This document shows positions 49,868 through 59,203 of a DNA stretch of 64,000 nt, in pieces. Within the stretch, counting starts at the first letter, position 1. Each line of letters begins with the position of its first letter. The translations under genes and the position numbers were made by a program. The stretch is from assembly GCF_025506275.1 (NCBI RefSeq), contig NZ_QYCP01000092.1:1-64000 (forward strand). Direction: 5' to 3'. The notes beneath the pieces were generated by a model. The model saw only the letters and a program-made list of their open reading frames with translations. It was not told the DNA's origin and searched no databases. This stretch comes from Brevibacterium permense. Lineage in GTDB: Bacteria > Actinomycetota > Actinomycetes > Actinomycetales > Brevibacteriaceae.

Positions 49868-50028
49868 TGAAGCGAACTCCTGTCATCTTGGAAAGGGGGT
49901 GTTCTTAGGCTGTCCTCGTCCTACTCTAACGGAGACTCCATGAGTGTTGGGTGCGAATGCGAGGGTGTGGACGAGGGCTTGATCCATGGCTGCGCGGACC
50001 CCGTGATGCAGGCCACATGGGCCTCGAC

Positions 50029-50079
50029 TAGGCTGGTGGGTGTAGAAATGCATACGTGTTGCGGACTCGCGTCCGCAAC
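50029..50079 (+). promoter_or_regulatory. Thiolase promoter and leader dyad
   Basis: A -10-like TAGGCT (50029-50034) precedes a perfect 9-bp inverted repeat, GTTGCGGAC-TCGC-GTCCGCAAC (50058-50079). The dyad sits in the leader 21 bp before the ATG, just upstream of AGGAGGA. It may be a TetR-type operator or an RNA hairpin. Confidence 0.45.
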
Positions 50080-50100
50080 GCGGATATCCGAGGAGGAAAT

Positions 50101-51291
50101 ATGGCTGATGCAGTGATCGTCGCCGGAGCGCGCACACCGTTCGGGCGACTGCAGGGAGAGCTGTCGAAACTCAGTGCCGTCGACCTCGGCGCCGAAGCCA
50201 TCGCCGGGGCACTCGATCGTGCCGGCATTCAGGGCTCCGACGTCGACTATGTGATCATGGGCCAGGTTCTGCAGGCTGGTAATAGTCAGGGCCCCGGTCG
50301 ACAGGCGGCAGTCAAAGCCGGCATTCCGATGTCCGTTCCGGCTGTGTCGGTCAACAAGCTGTGCCTGTCGGGCATCAACACGATCACCCAAGCGGCTCAG
50401 CTGATCCGAGCCGGCGAGTACGACGTCGTCGTGGCGGGCGGGCAGGAATCGATGAGCCAGGCGCCGCACATGCTGATGAAATCGCGTTCGGGGTACAAGT
50501 ACGGTGATGTCGTCGCCAAGGACCATATGGACTACGACGGACTCTGGGACGCATTCACCGATCAGGCTATGGGCGGACTGACCGAAGAGGCCAATGCCGG
50601 TGACCGCGAGTTCTCCCGCGCCGAGCAGGATGAGTTCTCCGCTCGTTCGCACCAGCGCGCGGCGACGGCACAGAAGGCCGGTGTCTTCGAGAGCGAAATC
50701 GTGCCAGTGACCATCAGCTCGCGCAAGGGCGATGTAACCATCTCCGCAGACGAGGGTGTGCGTCCTGACACGACTGCCGAGTCCCTGTCCAAGCTGCGGC
50801 CGTCCTTCCGGAAGGACGGAACGATCACCGCCGGCAACGCTTCCCAGATCTCCGACGGAGCCTGCGCTGTCGTTGTCATGTCGCGTGAGAAGGCCGAAGA
50901 GCTCGGCGCTCCGATCCTCGCCGAGATCCGTTCGCATGCCTGGACCGCCGGACCGGACTCGACTCTCCAGCACCAGCCCTCACAGGCGATCAAGGTCGCT
51001 GCCGAACGTGAAGGCGTCGCAGCCGACTCCTTCGACCTCTATGAGATCAACGAAGCCTTCGCCGCCGTCGGCCTGGCCAGCGCCAAGGACCTCGGCATCG
51101 ACGAGGACAAGGTGAACGTCAACGGCGGCGCCGTCGCGTTGGGCCACCCGATCGGTGCCTCGGGAGCCCGGATCGTCCTCACCCTTGCCCTCGAACTCCA
51201 GCGCCGAGGCGGCGGCATGGGTATCGCCGCTCTCTGCGGAGGCGGCGGGCAGGGTGACTCGCTCATCGTGACAGTGCCCGCTCAGGCCTGA
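50101..51291 (+). CDS. Acetyl-CoA C-acetyltransferase (thiolase)
   Basis: 396 residues from ATG 50101 (AGGAGGA at 6 nt). The nucleophile is C88 in [11 protein letters not shown]; the other catalytic residues are in [21 protein letters not shown] (His) and [11 protein letters not shown] (Cys). Degradative or biosynthetic: it either splits acetoacetyl-CoA or condenses two acetyl-CoA. No other beta-oxidation genes are adjacent. It is followed by a strong terminator. Confidence 0.93.
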   Translation: MADAVIVAGARTPFGRLQGELSKLSAVDLGAEAIAGALDRAGIQGSDVDYVIMGQVLQAGNSQGPGRQAAVKAGIPMSVPAVSVNKLCLSGINTITQAAQLIRAGEYDVVVAGGQESMSQAPHMLMKSRSGYKYGDVVAKDHMDYDGLWDAFTDQAMGGLTEEANAGDREFSRAEQDEFSARSHQRAATAQKAGVFESEIVPVTISSRKGDVTISADEGVRPDTTAESLSKLRPSFRKDGTITAGNASQISDGACAVVVMSREKAEELGAPILAEIRSHAWTAGPDSTLQHQPSQAIKVAAEREGVAADSFDLYEINEAFAAVGLASAKDLGIDEDKVNVNGGAVALGHPIGASGARIVLTLALELQRRGGGMGIAALCGGGGQGDSLIVTVPAQA

Positions 51292-51325
51292 GCCGAGTCG
51301 TTCGACCTCAATTCAGCCAGATGAA

Positions 51326-51355
51326 CCGGTGGGGAGCCGATCGGCTCCCCACCGG
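51326..51355 (+). terminator. Thiolase terminator
   Basis: A perfect 30-bp palindrome (arm CCGGTGGGGAGCCGA), 34 bp past the thiolase stop and 23 bp before the next gene. Confidence 0.75.
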
Positions 51356-51378
51356 ACCGGACAGAAGGGACCACCAAC

Positions 51379-51693
51379 ATGCTCGCAGCTTTCTCAGTCG
51401 CTCCCAGTGGGGGAGAGGGGACCGATGCCTCGGTCCACGATGCCGTGGCAGCGGCTGTCGAGATCGTCCGCAATTCCGGTCTACCGCACCGGACGGACTC
51501 GATGTTCACGACCATCGAAGGGGAATGGGACGAGGTCTTCGCGGTCATCAAAGAGGCCACCGAGGCTGTGGGCGAGTTCGGCACTCGAGTGTCCCTGGTG
51601 GTCAAGGCCGATATCCGTCCCGGTTATACCGGCGAGATCGACGGCAAACTCGAGCGTCTGGAGAAGGCGATCGACGCTCGGGGCGAAGGCTGA
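51379..51693 (+). CDS. MTH1187 family thiamine-binding protein
   Basis: 104 residues. FSVAPSGGEG...SVHDAVAAAVEIVRNSGL and the central TTIEGEWDEVFAVIKEATEA are the DUF77/YqgV family signature, a ferredoxin-like fold that binds thiamine or hydroxymethylpyrimidine in characterised members. In actinobacteria such genes often follow a thiolase, as here. Confidence 0.85.
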   Translation: MLAAFSVAPSGGEGTDASVHDAVAAAVEIVRNSGLPHRTDSMFTTIEGEWDEVFAVIKEATEAVGEFGTRVSLVVKADIRPGYTGEIDGKLERLEKAIDARGEG

Positions 51694-51781
51694 GACGAAT
51701 TCTTCTGAAATTCTCAGTGAGGTGAGTCTCATCTGGCGTTAGTCTTTCTCCATCGGATGCATCGATCGAAGGAGATGGACA

Positions 51782-51988
51782 ATGAATGGTGCAAAGCTCT
51801 TCTCAGTTGCCACGGCACTCACGCTTATCGCGTTGCTGGGCTTCATGCTCGCAGGGTTCTTCCCGATCATCGTCGACTTCGCCTTCGGGATCGAAGCCGT
51901 GGCAGTCATTCTTGCGATGACAGGAGTGGTGGCCGTGTCATTCGTGACGGTGAGGAAGTCGATGGAGAACGCAGCCCGTCACTACTGA
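51782..51988 (+). CDS. Small two-helix membrane protein
   Basis: 68 residues with two hydrophobic segments (about 6-26 and 34-55) and a charged C-terminus RKSMENAARHY. AAGGAGATGG precedes the ATG by 5 nt, a strong ribosome-binding site, which argues that the gene is real. I do not recognise the family. Confidence 0.65.
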   Translation: MNGAKLFSVATALTLIALLGFMLAGFFPIIVDFAFGIEAVAVILAMTGVVAVSFVTVRKSMENAARHY

Positions 51989-52109
51989 GATGTTCCTGCC
52001 GATCTTTCACGGCAGCGCGTTGGCCCCGGTTCGAGGCGACGGACGAGACAGACCGCACCGACCCGGGGCCGCTTTCTGTTCTCATCCGGGCATCGGTTAC
52101 GATATTTGA

Positions 52110-52183
52110 GCCTCCGTAGCTCAGTCGGATAGAGCAACCGCCTTCTAAGCGGTAGGTCGCGGGTTCGAGCCCCGCCGGGGGCG
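52110..52183 (+). tRNA. tRNA-Arg, anticodon TCT
   Basis: A 74-nt cloverleaf. Acceptor GCCTCCG/CGGGGGC (one G:T), anticodon stem ACCGC/GCGGT around CTTCTAA (anticodon TCT), T arm GCGGG-TTCGAGC-CCCGC, discriminator G. CCA not encoded. A small hairpin (CACCCGTTCAACGGGTG) follows at about 52197-52213. Confidence 0.93.
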
Positions 52184-52307
52184 CTTACCATGCCCGCACC
52201 CGTTCAACGGGTGGGTCCGTCTGATCCCTGCTGTCGCTGAGCAATTCCGCGCCGCTACGGCGTGGCAGTTGGTGCCGAGCTGGGAAAACATAGAGAGTGG
52301 AGGCGTG

Positions 52308-54005
52308 ATGACTGAGAGCAAGAGCGCCGTGACGCCGCCGGTCGGCCAAGCGTTGAACGATATCGTCAAGCGAGTTTCGGAGACGCGCTTCACCCTGCGC
52401 AGCGAAGACTTCGCCGACGCTTGCACAGCACACTCGACACTGACTTCGGAACTCAACGACTACGTGCTGCCGCGGATCAATCGTTCGCGGACTCCGTTCC
52501 TCATCGCCGTGGGCGGATCGACAGGTGCTGGAAAATCGACTCTGGTCAACTCCCTCGTAGGGCGCAATGTCAGTCCTGCCGGCGTGCGTCGACCGACGAC
52601 GGGCAACCCGGTCGTCATCTTCAACCCCGCCGATGCGAAGTTCTTCGAATCAGAGCATTACCTGCCTGACCTACCGCGCAGCTCCGACCCTCAGTCGGCC
52701 ATACCCGGAGTCGTGCTCATCGCAGATGAGAACATCGAGGCGGGCACGGCCCTCCTCGACTGTCCGGATATCGACTCCATCTCGGAGACGAACCGCGCGC
52801 TCTCGCGCAGGGTTCTGCTCAGCGCCGACCTGTGGCTTTTCGTGACGACGGCGAACCGGTACGCAGATGCCGCCCCGTGGGCCCTGTTGAAGACGGCCGC
52901 TGCGCGAAGCACTTCGGTGGCCATCGTTCTCGATCGGGTTCCGCCCGAAGCCAACCGCGAAGTCAGGCATCACCTGTCGAGTCTTCTCGCCGATGCAGGA
53001 CTTGCGAACTCACCGATCTTCTCCGTCGCCGAGCTCGAGCTGGAAGACGGTCTGCTGCCTCATGCGGCGATCTACCCGATTCGCTCCTGGATCTCTCAAG
53101 TCGGCACGGAGGGCACCTCACTCGAGCGCATTCGCAATCGCACGCTGACGGGTGCGATCGCTGCGCTGCCCGCACGGGTCAGGGAGCTTGCCGACTTCGC
53201 CGAAACTCAAGAACAGGCCCACATCGCCCTGGTCGGCTCAGTGGAGAAGAGGTTCCGATCGGCTCAATCCGGGCTCGCCGAAGTCTTCTCCGACGGACGG
53301 GTCCTGCACGGAGAAGTCAATGCTCGCTGGCAGGACTTCGTGGGCACAGGCCAGCTCTTTCGCGGACTGGAGCCGACGATGGCTCGAATGCGCGATCGCA
53401 TCTCAGCTGCGGTGACCGGCAAACATGACGCGGCCACTCCATTGCATGTTGCCATCCTGCGCAGCGCGGCTGTGTCCCTGCGCGAACAGGCCATCGATGT
53501 GGTTGACGAAGTCAATGCCGAGTGGCGAAACACCGCTGCCGGTGCGTCACTCATCGAAGATCAGCCTGAACTGCGCACGGTGGGCGTGGGGCTCGAGGAC
53601 TCAGTGAAGTCGGCGGTGGCCACGTGGTCGGACGAAGTCAACGCGCTTGTGCGCGATATCGGTCAGGGCAAGAAGTCCAAGGCTCGAATCCTCTCCTTCG
53701 GCGTTGCAGGAGTCTGCGCTGTCGTCGAATACGCGGCCTTCTGGGATCCGCGGAGCTCCCGCGATGGCGGGCAGAGCACCCGACAAGGTGCAGGAGTCGC
53801 ACTCAACCTCGCGGAGACGATCTTCGGAGCCGACGAGGCGGCCGGGCTCATCGCATCGATCCGACAGCGCTTCCTCGACGCGGCTGTGGGCATCGTGGCG
53901 GGTTGCCGTACTCCTTTCGACAACGCATTGAGACTATCCGCGGTACCGGCGCGGCAAGCGGGCGCCCTGCGCGCCTCCGGTGAACGACTTGAGGTGGCAT
54001 TGTGA
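52308..54005 (+). CDS. Dynamin-like GTPase, first of coupled pair (degenerate G4)
   Basis: 565 residues from ATG 52308 (GGAGG at 5 nt). The GTPase domain lies at about 60-250: P-loop GGSTGAGKST (69-78), G2 RRPTTGNPV (94-102), G3 DCPDID (151-156). Where G4 (N/TKxD) is expected, the strand SVAIVLDRVPPE has LDRV (208-211), so guanine specificity may be altered. The C-terminal half is helical, with a hydrophobic segment near 475-490. The final TGA overlaps the GTG of the next GTPase. The arrangement resembles paired bacterial dynamin-like proteins (for example Streptomyces DynA/DynB); a membrane-remodelling or septation role is inference. Confidence 0.75.
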   Translation: MTESKSAVTPPVGQALNDIVKRVSETRFTLRSEDFADACTAHSTLTSELNDYVLPRINRSRTPFLIAVGGSTGAGKSTLVNSLVGRNVSPAGVRRPTTGNPVVIFNPADAKFFESEHYLPDLPRSSDPQSAIPGVVLIADENIEAGTALLDCPDIDSISETNRALSRRVLLSADLWLFVTTANRYADAAPWALLKTAAARSTSVAIVLDRVPPEANREVRHHLSSLLADAGLANSPIFSVAELELEDGLLPHAAIYPIRSWISQVGTEGTSLERIRNRTLTGAIAALPARVRELADFAETQEQAHIALVGSVEKRFRSAQSGLAEVFSDGRVLHGEVNARWQDFVGTGQLFRGLEPTMARMRDRISAAVTGKHDAATPLHVAILRSAAVSLREQAIDVVDEVNAEWRNTAAGASLIEDQPELRTVGVGLEDSVKSAVATWSDEVNALVRDIGQGKKSKARILSFGVAGVCAVVEYAAFWDPRSSRDGGQSTRQGAGVALNLAETIFGADEAAGLIASIRQRFLDAAVGIVAGCRTPFDNALRLSAVPARQAGALRASGERLEVAL

Positions 54006-55582
54006 ACAGTTCCGCACAGACCGAGATCCGGCGCCTGGCCGAGGGTATCCGACATGCCCTGTCGCTGAGTGAAGACAAGCTCGGCGGAGACGTTCGCACC
54101 GATGCGCAGAATCTGCTCGATCGGGCGGAAGACCGTCTGGGCCTGGGGGAAGACTTCACCGTCGTGGCATTCGCCGGGTCGACGGGCTCCGGCAAATCAT
54201 CACTGTTCAACGCAGTGGCCGGCCTCGAAATCGCCCGTGTCGGTGTGCGCAGGCCGACGACTTCACGACCGACCGCATGCGTCTGGGGCGAGGGCGGAAA
54301 CGATGTCCTCGACTGGCTGCATGTGCCCGAACGCAGCCGCACCTGGCGCGAGTCCGCGCTTGATGGCGACGATCAGAGACGCCTGCACGGTCTGATCCTG
54401 CTCGATCTGCCCGACCACGACTCCACGGCAGTCGAACACCGTGTCGAGTCGGATCGTCTGGTGGGACTCGTCGACGTGGTCTTCTGGGTCGTCGACCCAC
54501 AGAAATACGCCGACTTCTCATTGCACTCCGAGTACCTGACCAAACTCGCCGAGAACAGCGGGAACATGGTCGTGGTACTCAACCAGATCGACAAACTCAG
54601 TCCGGAGGAGCAGAGGGCCGCAACCGACCATCTGCGCCAGCTGCTCAACGAGGATGGGCTGAGTGAGACGAATGTGCGAATCTCCTCGGCCGTGACCCGA
54701 GAGGGCATCCCGGAGATCCGCAGCATCCTGGCCGACACGGTCGACTCGAACGACGCCGCGGCCGAGAGGCTGTTGGCCGATATGCAGGCGATGGCCAATC
54801 GGATTCGGAAGGAACTCGGAGAACCGGTCTCCTCGCCGGACGAATCGGCCGGCGCATCCCGACTGGTCGAGACGATGTCGGAAGCCGCCGGTGTCGAAGC
54901 CGTGGCACAGACCGTGCACGATGATTACATCCGCCGTTCCTACCGCAAGACCGGGTATCCCATCCTCGCGTGGGCCCAGCGCAATGCGCCCGATCCGCTG
55001 GGTGCCAAGCACGGTCAGGACAGAGACGAGCTCGTCCGCGCTTCGGTGCCGGCGACGACGAAGGCGCAGAGCTCCCACGTCCGGCTCATGGCGCATGAAC
55101 TCATCGCAGAATCCGTGTCTACCATGCCGCAGGCATGGCAGAACGAGGCTGCGGAAGCAGAGAAAAAGAGCACCGACGAGCTGTCGGCGAATCTCGACTC
55201 GGCCGTCACGGCTGTGGATATCACTCGCCAGAGCCCCGGTTGGTGGTCGCTGGCACACACCCTGCAGATCATCTTCTTCGTCGCCTCGATCATCGGTCTC
55301 CTCGGCATCATCGTCTCCGCCCTCGTCGCCGCAATCGGTTCGGGAGCCCTGCCGATGTGGTGTTGGATCGTCAGCATCGGGCTGTTCGTGATCGGCTGCA
55401 TCGGTTCATTCGTGACTTCTCTGGTGGCGAAGTCGGCGCGCGCCAGAGGCGCCAAGGAGGCGGCCTCCGAGGTCGACGGCAATCTGCGAGACGCGGTCGG
55501 CCGCGTCGCCCAGAGCTCGTATCTCAACTCGGTGAAGAGCGTCATCGGAGAGCACCGACGGGCATACGAGATGCTCGGCTGA
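54002..55582 (+). CDS. Dynamin-like/YfjP-type GTPase with two membrane helices, second of pair
   Basis: 526 residues, GTG start overlapping the upstream stop. P-loop GSTGSGKSSLF (59-69), G2 RRPTTSRPT, G3 LLDLPDHDS (133-141), complete G4 NQID (194-197). Helical region about 255-405. Two membrane helices at about 416-440 and 445-467 (HTLQIIFFVASIIGLLGIIV; MWCWIVSIGLFVIGCIGSFV). Unlike its partner it retains all GTP-binding motifs and is membrane-anchored. The two proteins most likely form a hetero-oligomer. Confidence 0.78.
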   Translation: MNSSAQTEIRRLAEGIRHALSLSEDKLGGDVRTDAQNLLDRAEDRLGLGEDFTVVAFAGSTGSGKSSLFNAVAGLEIARVGVRRPTTSRPTACVWGEGGNDVLDWLHVPERSRTWRESALDGDDQRRLHGLILLDLPDHDSTAVEHRVESDRLVGLVDVVFWVVDPQKYADFSLHSEYLTKLAENSGNMVVVLNQIDKLSPEEQRAATDHLRQLLNEDGLSETNVRISSAVTREGIPEIRSILADTVDSNDAAAERLLADMQAMANRIRKELGEPVSSPDESAGASRLVETMSEAAGVEAVAQTVHDDYIRRSYRKTGYPILAWAQRNAPDPLGAKHGQDRDELVRASVPATTKAQSSHVRLMAHELIAESVSTMPQAWQNEAAEAEKKSTDELSANLDSAVTAVDITRQSPGWWSLAHTLQIIFFVASIIGLLGIIVSALVAAIGSGALPMWCWIVSIGLFVIGCIGSFVTSLVAKSARARGAKEAASEVDGNLRDAVGRVAQSSYLNSVKSVIGEHRRAYEMLG

Positions 55583-55638
55583 GACGCAGACGCGCATCTC
55601 CGACTCGAACACACCCCGTGGGCGACTCGGACAGTGAA

Positions 55639-55671
55639 GCCCTGTGGACGGAGAACCTCTGTCCACAGGGC
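55639..55671 (+). terminator. Terminator of the GTPase pair
   Basis: An 11-bp perfect stem GCCCTGTGGAC with an 11-nt loop, followed by CATTTCATGTTT. Confidence 0.6.
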
Positions 55672-55772
55672 ATTTCATGTTTCTGGACACTGGAGCGAAG
55701 GACCGGGCTGACTGGAGGTCCATGCGGACACAGACGACCGTATGGTTTCATCACACCGACTTGGAGACACAG

Positions 55773-56366
55773 ATGTCCGCAATCCCGATCACCGTCACCG
55801 GCACCATCGCCACCGAGCCGAGCGCACGAACGCTGCCGTCCGGGCGAGCCTGCGCCTCGTTCAGGTTGGCCGTCAACCACTGGAGAATCGACAAGAGCAC
55901 CGGTGAGTTCGTCCCAGACGGCACCTCGTGGTTCGGAGTCGACTGCTACGGCGACCTGGCGAGCAATTCCGCGATGTCGCTCAGCACCGGCGCCGCGGTG
56001 ATCGTATCGGGCAACCTGAGGAATCGAGAATGGGCCACCGAGGAGCGCAGCGGAATCTCGCCGACGGTGGTCGCGGAACATATCGGCCCCGACCTGAGGT
56101 ACGGAACCGCTCACTACAAGCGCGCCAAAGCAGCCGACCGCTCACAGTCGACTTCGGGAGAGACGACCTCTGAGTCATCAGGACCGAGCGATTCGGTCTG
56201 GAACGCCTTGGGCACCGCCGAAACGCCGCCGGAGTCCGAATCCGACGGCGACACCGATCATGGCGACATCGTCGATGCCGCGAGCGGCGTCGATGCCGGC
56301 ATCGACACCGGTGCCGAAGATGATCCGATCGCACAGGAGACCGCAAAAGCCGCGGCGCCCTTCTGA
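55773..56366 (+). CDS. ssb: Single-stranded DNA-binding protein
   Basis: 197 residues from ATG 55773 (TTGGAG 7 nt upstream); the earlier in-frame ATG at 55644 lies in a terminator stem. The OB fold lies at residues 1-105 (ITVTGTIATEPSARTLPSGRACASFRL split over two strands, then DGTSWFGVDCYGDLA). A long acidic Ser/Glu/Asp tail follows, ending AAAPF rather than the canonical DDDIPF tip. It is a divergent, second-type actinobacterial Ssb rather than the housekeeping one in the rpsF-ssb-rpsR locus. Confidence 0.85.
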   Translation: MSAIPITVTGTIATEPSARTLPSGRACASFRLAVNHWRIDKSTGEFVPDGTSWFGVDCYGDLASNSAMSLSTGAAVIVSGNLRNREWATEERSGISPTVVAEHIGPDLRYGTAHYKRAKAADRSQSTSGETTSESSGPSDSVWNALGTAETPPESESDGDTDHGDIVDAASGVDAGIDTGAEDDPIAQETAKAAAPF

Positions 56367-56467
56367 TCGCGTGAATTCCTTGCAGTCCTGGAGAATCGAT
56401 GCGCCTCGCAGCTCGTGACATCCGCTAGAGTGAGACTGTCAATCGTCCCCTCTCGCCGAGGTTGCAG

Positions 56468-57193
56468 ATGCGTCTTGTTCCTGTGCTGAGTGCTGCGGCA
56501 CTGACTCTGGCATTGTCGGGCTGTTCGTTTCTCGGCTTCGGTGCCGATGATTCGCAGCCGCAGCCGAAACAGACCCAGGCGAAGCCCGTTGCCGAAGTCG
56601 ACAAGGTGCTCAAGGCACTCAAACCGCTGACGGGTGACAAGGAATCGGTGCCGTCGACGAAGAAGTTCTTCTCCACGATGCTCGACGCCGGATATGAGCC
56701 CGAACAGCTGGAGGCGACGATCGACGAATCGCCGCTCGGCAATGAAGTCCCTTCGAAGATGTTCGGAGTCAAGACCGACAAGGGCTGCGTCGTCGGCGAG
56801 ATCCGGAAGGGCAAAGCCACCGCCGACCTCGTCCAGCCCACCGAATCGACGGGCTCCTGCCTGTTCGGCGAAGTGGAACGGCCGAAAGGTGTCAAAGCAC
56901 CGAAGGGCGAGAAGCGCGACGAAGACGGCGACTCGAACGGTGCCGGCCACCTGCCCGGCGAGGACATCAACGGCAAGGACGGTGAAACCGAGAGCCCCGC
57001 GCCGAGTGAAGACGACTCCGCGTCGGCAAGCACCGGGGGAGCGGAAGGGACTGCGGGATCAGAAGGCACCGACAGTGTCCAAGGCACCGACGGCTCTCAG
57101 GGCACCGATGGGTCCTCCGGTGAGGGCGGATCCGAGGAGACCTCGAGCGAAGGTGACACTTCGGGTGAAGCCCCGTCTCTCGGCGGTGGCTGA
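56468..57193 (+). CDS. Secreted lipoprotein with low-complexity acidic tail
   Basis: 241 residues from ATG 56468 (GAGG 7 nt upstream). Signal peptide with lipobox LALSGC, so Cys at about 19 is lipid-modified. A small globular domain (about 40-140, with two cysteines in KGCVVGEI and GSCLFGEV likely forming a disulfide) matches the DUF6993-type family in memory. Residues about 150-241 are a Gly/Ser/Thr/Glu/Asp repeat region with EGTDSVQGTDGSQGTDGSS. No function known. Confidence 0.8.
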   Translation: MRLVPVLSAAALTLALSGCSFLGFGADDSQPQPKQTQAKPVAEVDKVLKALKPLTGDKESVPSTKKFFSTMLDAGYEPEQLEATIDESPLGNEVPSKMFGVKTDKGCVVGEIRKGKATADLVQPTESTGSCLFGEVERPKGVKAPKGEKRDEDGDSNGAGHLPGEDINGKDGETESPAPSEDDSASASTGGAEGTAGSEGTDSVQGTDGSQGTDGSSGEGGSEETSSEGDTSGEAPSLGGG

Positions 57194-57302
57194 GCACTTC
57201 CCAACGCAGGTCGGACCGCCTCGGCGGAAGTTCGGTCATCCTCGGCGGATGCCGAGCGTCAAGTGGCGCTGGGGTGCGCCGAACCGATAGCCTGAGTGCA
57301 CT

Positions 57303-58985
57303 ATGGCCGAATTCATCTACACCATGCACAAGGCGCGCAAAGCGCACGGTGACAAAGTCATCCTCGACGATGTATCGATGTCGTTCTACCCCGGAGCGAA
57401 GATCGGTATGGTCGGCCCCAACGGCGCCGGCAAATCAACCATTCTGAAGATCATGGCGGGTATCGAGCAGCCCTCCAACGGTGAAGCTCGACTCAGCCCG
57501 GGGTACTCGGTGGGCATCCTCATGCAGGAGCCGCCCCTGAATGAAGAGAAGACCGTCCTCGGCAACGTCGAAGAAGGCGTCGGCGAGATCAAGGCAAAGG
57601 TCGATCGTTTCAATGCCATCTCCGAGGAGATGGCCGATCCCGATGCGGACTTCGACGCCCTCATGGAAGAGATGGGCAAGTTGCAGGAGGCCATCGACGC
57701 CGCTGACGCTTGGGATCTCGACTCCCAGCTCGAACAGGCGATGGACGCTCTGCGGTGCCCGCCGCCGGACGCGGACGTCTCTGTACTCTCCGGTGGTGAA
57801 CGTCGCCGTGTGGCACTGTGCAAGCTTCTGCTCGAGAAGCCCGATCTGCTGCTCCTCGATGAGCCGACGAACCACCTCGATGCGGAATCGGTGCTGTGGC
57901 TCGAGCAGCACCTGAAGACCTACCCAGGCGCTGTCATCGCGATCACCCACGATAGGTACTTCCTCGACCACGTGGCCGAATGGATCGCTGAAGTCGACCG
58001 TGGGCATCTCTACCCCTATGAGGGCAACTACTCGACTTACCTCGAGAAGAAGCAGGAGCGCCTTCAGGTCCAGGGCAAGAAGGACGCGAAACTCGCCAAG
58101 CGGCTGAAAGACGAACTCGAATGGGTGCGTTCGAACCCGAAGGCGAAGCAGACGAAGTCGAAGGCCCGTCTGGCCCGCTACGAGGAGATGGCCGCCGAGG
58201 CGGAGAAGACGCAGAAGCTCGACTTCGAAGAGATTCAGATTCCAGCCGGCCCCCGCCTCGGTGATGTCGTCATCGAAGCGGACAAGATCGAAAAGGGCTT
58301 CGATGGGCGCAAACTCATCGACGGCCTGAGCTTCTCCCTGCCGCGCAACGGCATCGTCGGCGTGATCGGACCCAACGGCGTCGGAAAGTCGACGCTGTTC
58401 AAGACGATCGTCGGCATGGAAGAGCTCGACGGCGGAGATCTCAAGGTCGGAGAGACCGTGAAGATCTCCTATGTCGACCAGTCCCGCGGCGGAATCGATC
58501 CGGACAAGAACCTATGGGAGGTCGTCTCCGACGGGCTCGACTTCATCCAGGTCGGCAAGGTGGAGATGCCCTCCCGTGCCTATGTCTCCGCGTTCGGATT
58601 CAAAGGGCCGGACCAGCAGAAGAAGGCCGGAGTCCTCTCCGGCGGTGAGCGCAACCGCCTCAACCTCGCACTCACCCTCAAACAGGGCGGAAACCTGCTC
58701 CTGCTCGATGAGCCGACGAACGACCTCGATGTCGAAACCCTCGGCTCGCTGGAGAACGCCCTGCTCGAGTTCCCCGGCTGCGCCGTGGTCGTCTCGCACG
58801 ATCGCTGGTTCCTCGACCGTGTGGCCACGCACATCCTCGCGTGGGAGGGCACCGAAGAGAACCCGGCGAACTGGTACTGGTTCGAAGGCAACTTCGAAGC
58901 CTATGAGAAGAACAAGGTCGAGCGACTCGGCGAAGATGCGGCCCGCCCGCACCGAGTCACCCACCGTCGTCTCACCCGAGACTGA
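57303..58985 (+). CDS. ettA: Energy-dependent translational throttle protein EttA (ABC-F)
   Basis: 560 residues. Two ABC domains in one chain: Walker A GPNGAGKST (about 38-46) and signature LSGGERRRVALCKLL with LLLLDEPTNHLDAESV; second Walker A GPNGVGKST and LSGGERNRLNLA with LLLLDEPTNDLDVETL. The arm subdomain sits in the first ABC domain (about 85-140), and the linker between the two domains is basic (KRLKDELEWVRSNPKAKQTK). No membrane domain. EttA binds the ribosomal E site and links initiation to the ADP/ATP ratio. Confidence 0.95.
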   Translation: MAEFIYTMHKARKAHGDKVILDDVSMSFYPGAKIGMVGPNGAGKSTILKIMAGIEQPSNGEARLSPGYSVGILMQEPPLNEEKTVLGNVEEGVGEIKAKVDRFNAISEEMADPDADFDALMEEMGKLQEAIDAADAWDLDSQLEQAMDALRCPPPDADVSVLSGGERRRVALCKLLLEKPDLLLLDEPTNHLDAESVLWLEQHLKTYPGAVIAITHDRYFLDHVAEWIAEVDRGHLYPYEGNYSTYLEKKQERLQVQGKKDAKLAKRLKDELEWVRSNPKAKQTKSKARLARYEEMAAEAEKTQKLDFEEIQIPAGPRLGDVVIEADKIEKGFDGRKLIDGLSFSLPRNGIVGVIGPNGVGKSTLFKTIVGMEELDGGDLKVGETVKISYVDQSRGGIDPDKNLWEVVSDGLDFIQVGKVEMPSRAYVSAFGFKGPDQQKKAGVLSGGERNRLNLALTLKQGGNLLLLDEPTNDLDVETLGSLENALLEFPGCAVVVSHDRWFLDRVATHILAWEGTEENPANWYWFEGNFEAYEKNKVERLGEDAARPHRVTHRRLTRD

Positions 58986-59037
58986 GCTCAGTTCGGTGGG
59001 AGCCGAACCGGTTCCGACTCTTCTTTCGCATCTTTCG

Positions 59038-59082
59038 GATACAGTCATGCCCCGGTCATAGAGACCGGGGCATCACTGTATC
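59038..59082. terminator. Terminator between ettA and the convergent gene
   Basis: A nested stem, GATACAGT then ATGCCCCGGTC, pairs with its complement across a 5-nt loop, with one unpaired C on each side. It lies between convergent ettA and the 81-residue membrane gene. Confidence 0.82.
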
Positions 59083-59203
59083 CGTGCGGAACATGTGGAC
59101 GATGAACGCGCCCGCACAGAATCGGTGGGAGACGTGCGCTGCATCCGCTGGCGCACCGTCCAAAACGGGCCGGCCCGAAGCCGCGACCGCGTGAGGAGAA
59201 GAG

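Noticed and set aside
48683-49870. Leu/Gly-rich frame antisense to the coiled-coil gene
   Set aside because: Mirrors Ala/Glu/Lys coiled-coil codons; no start signal and no membrane topology expected.
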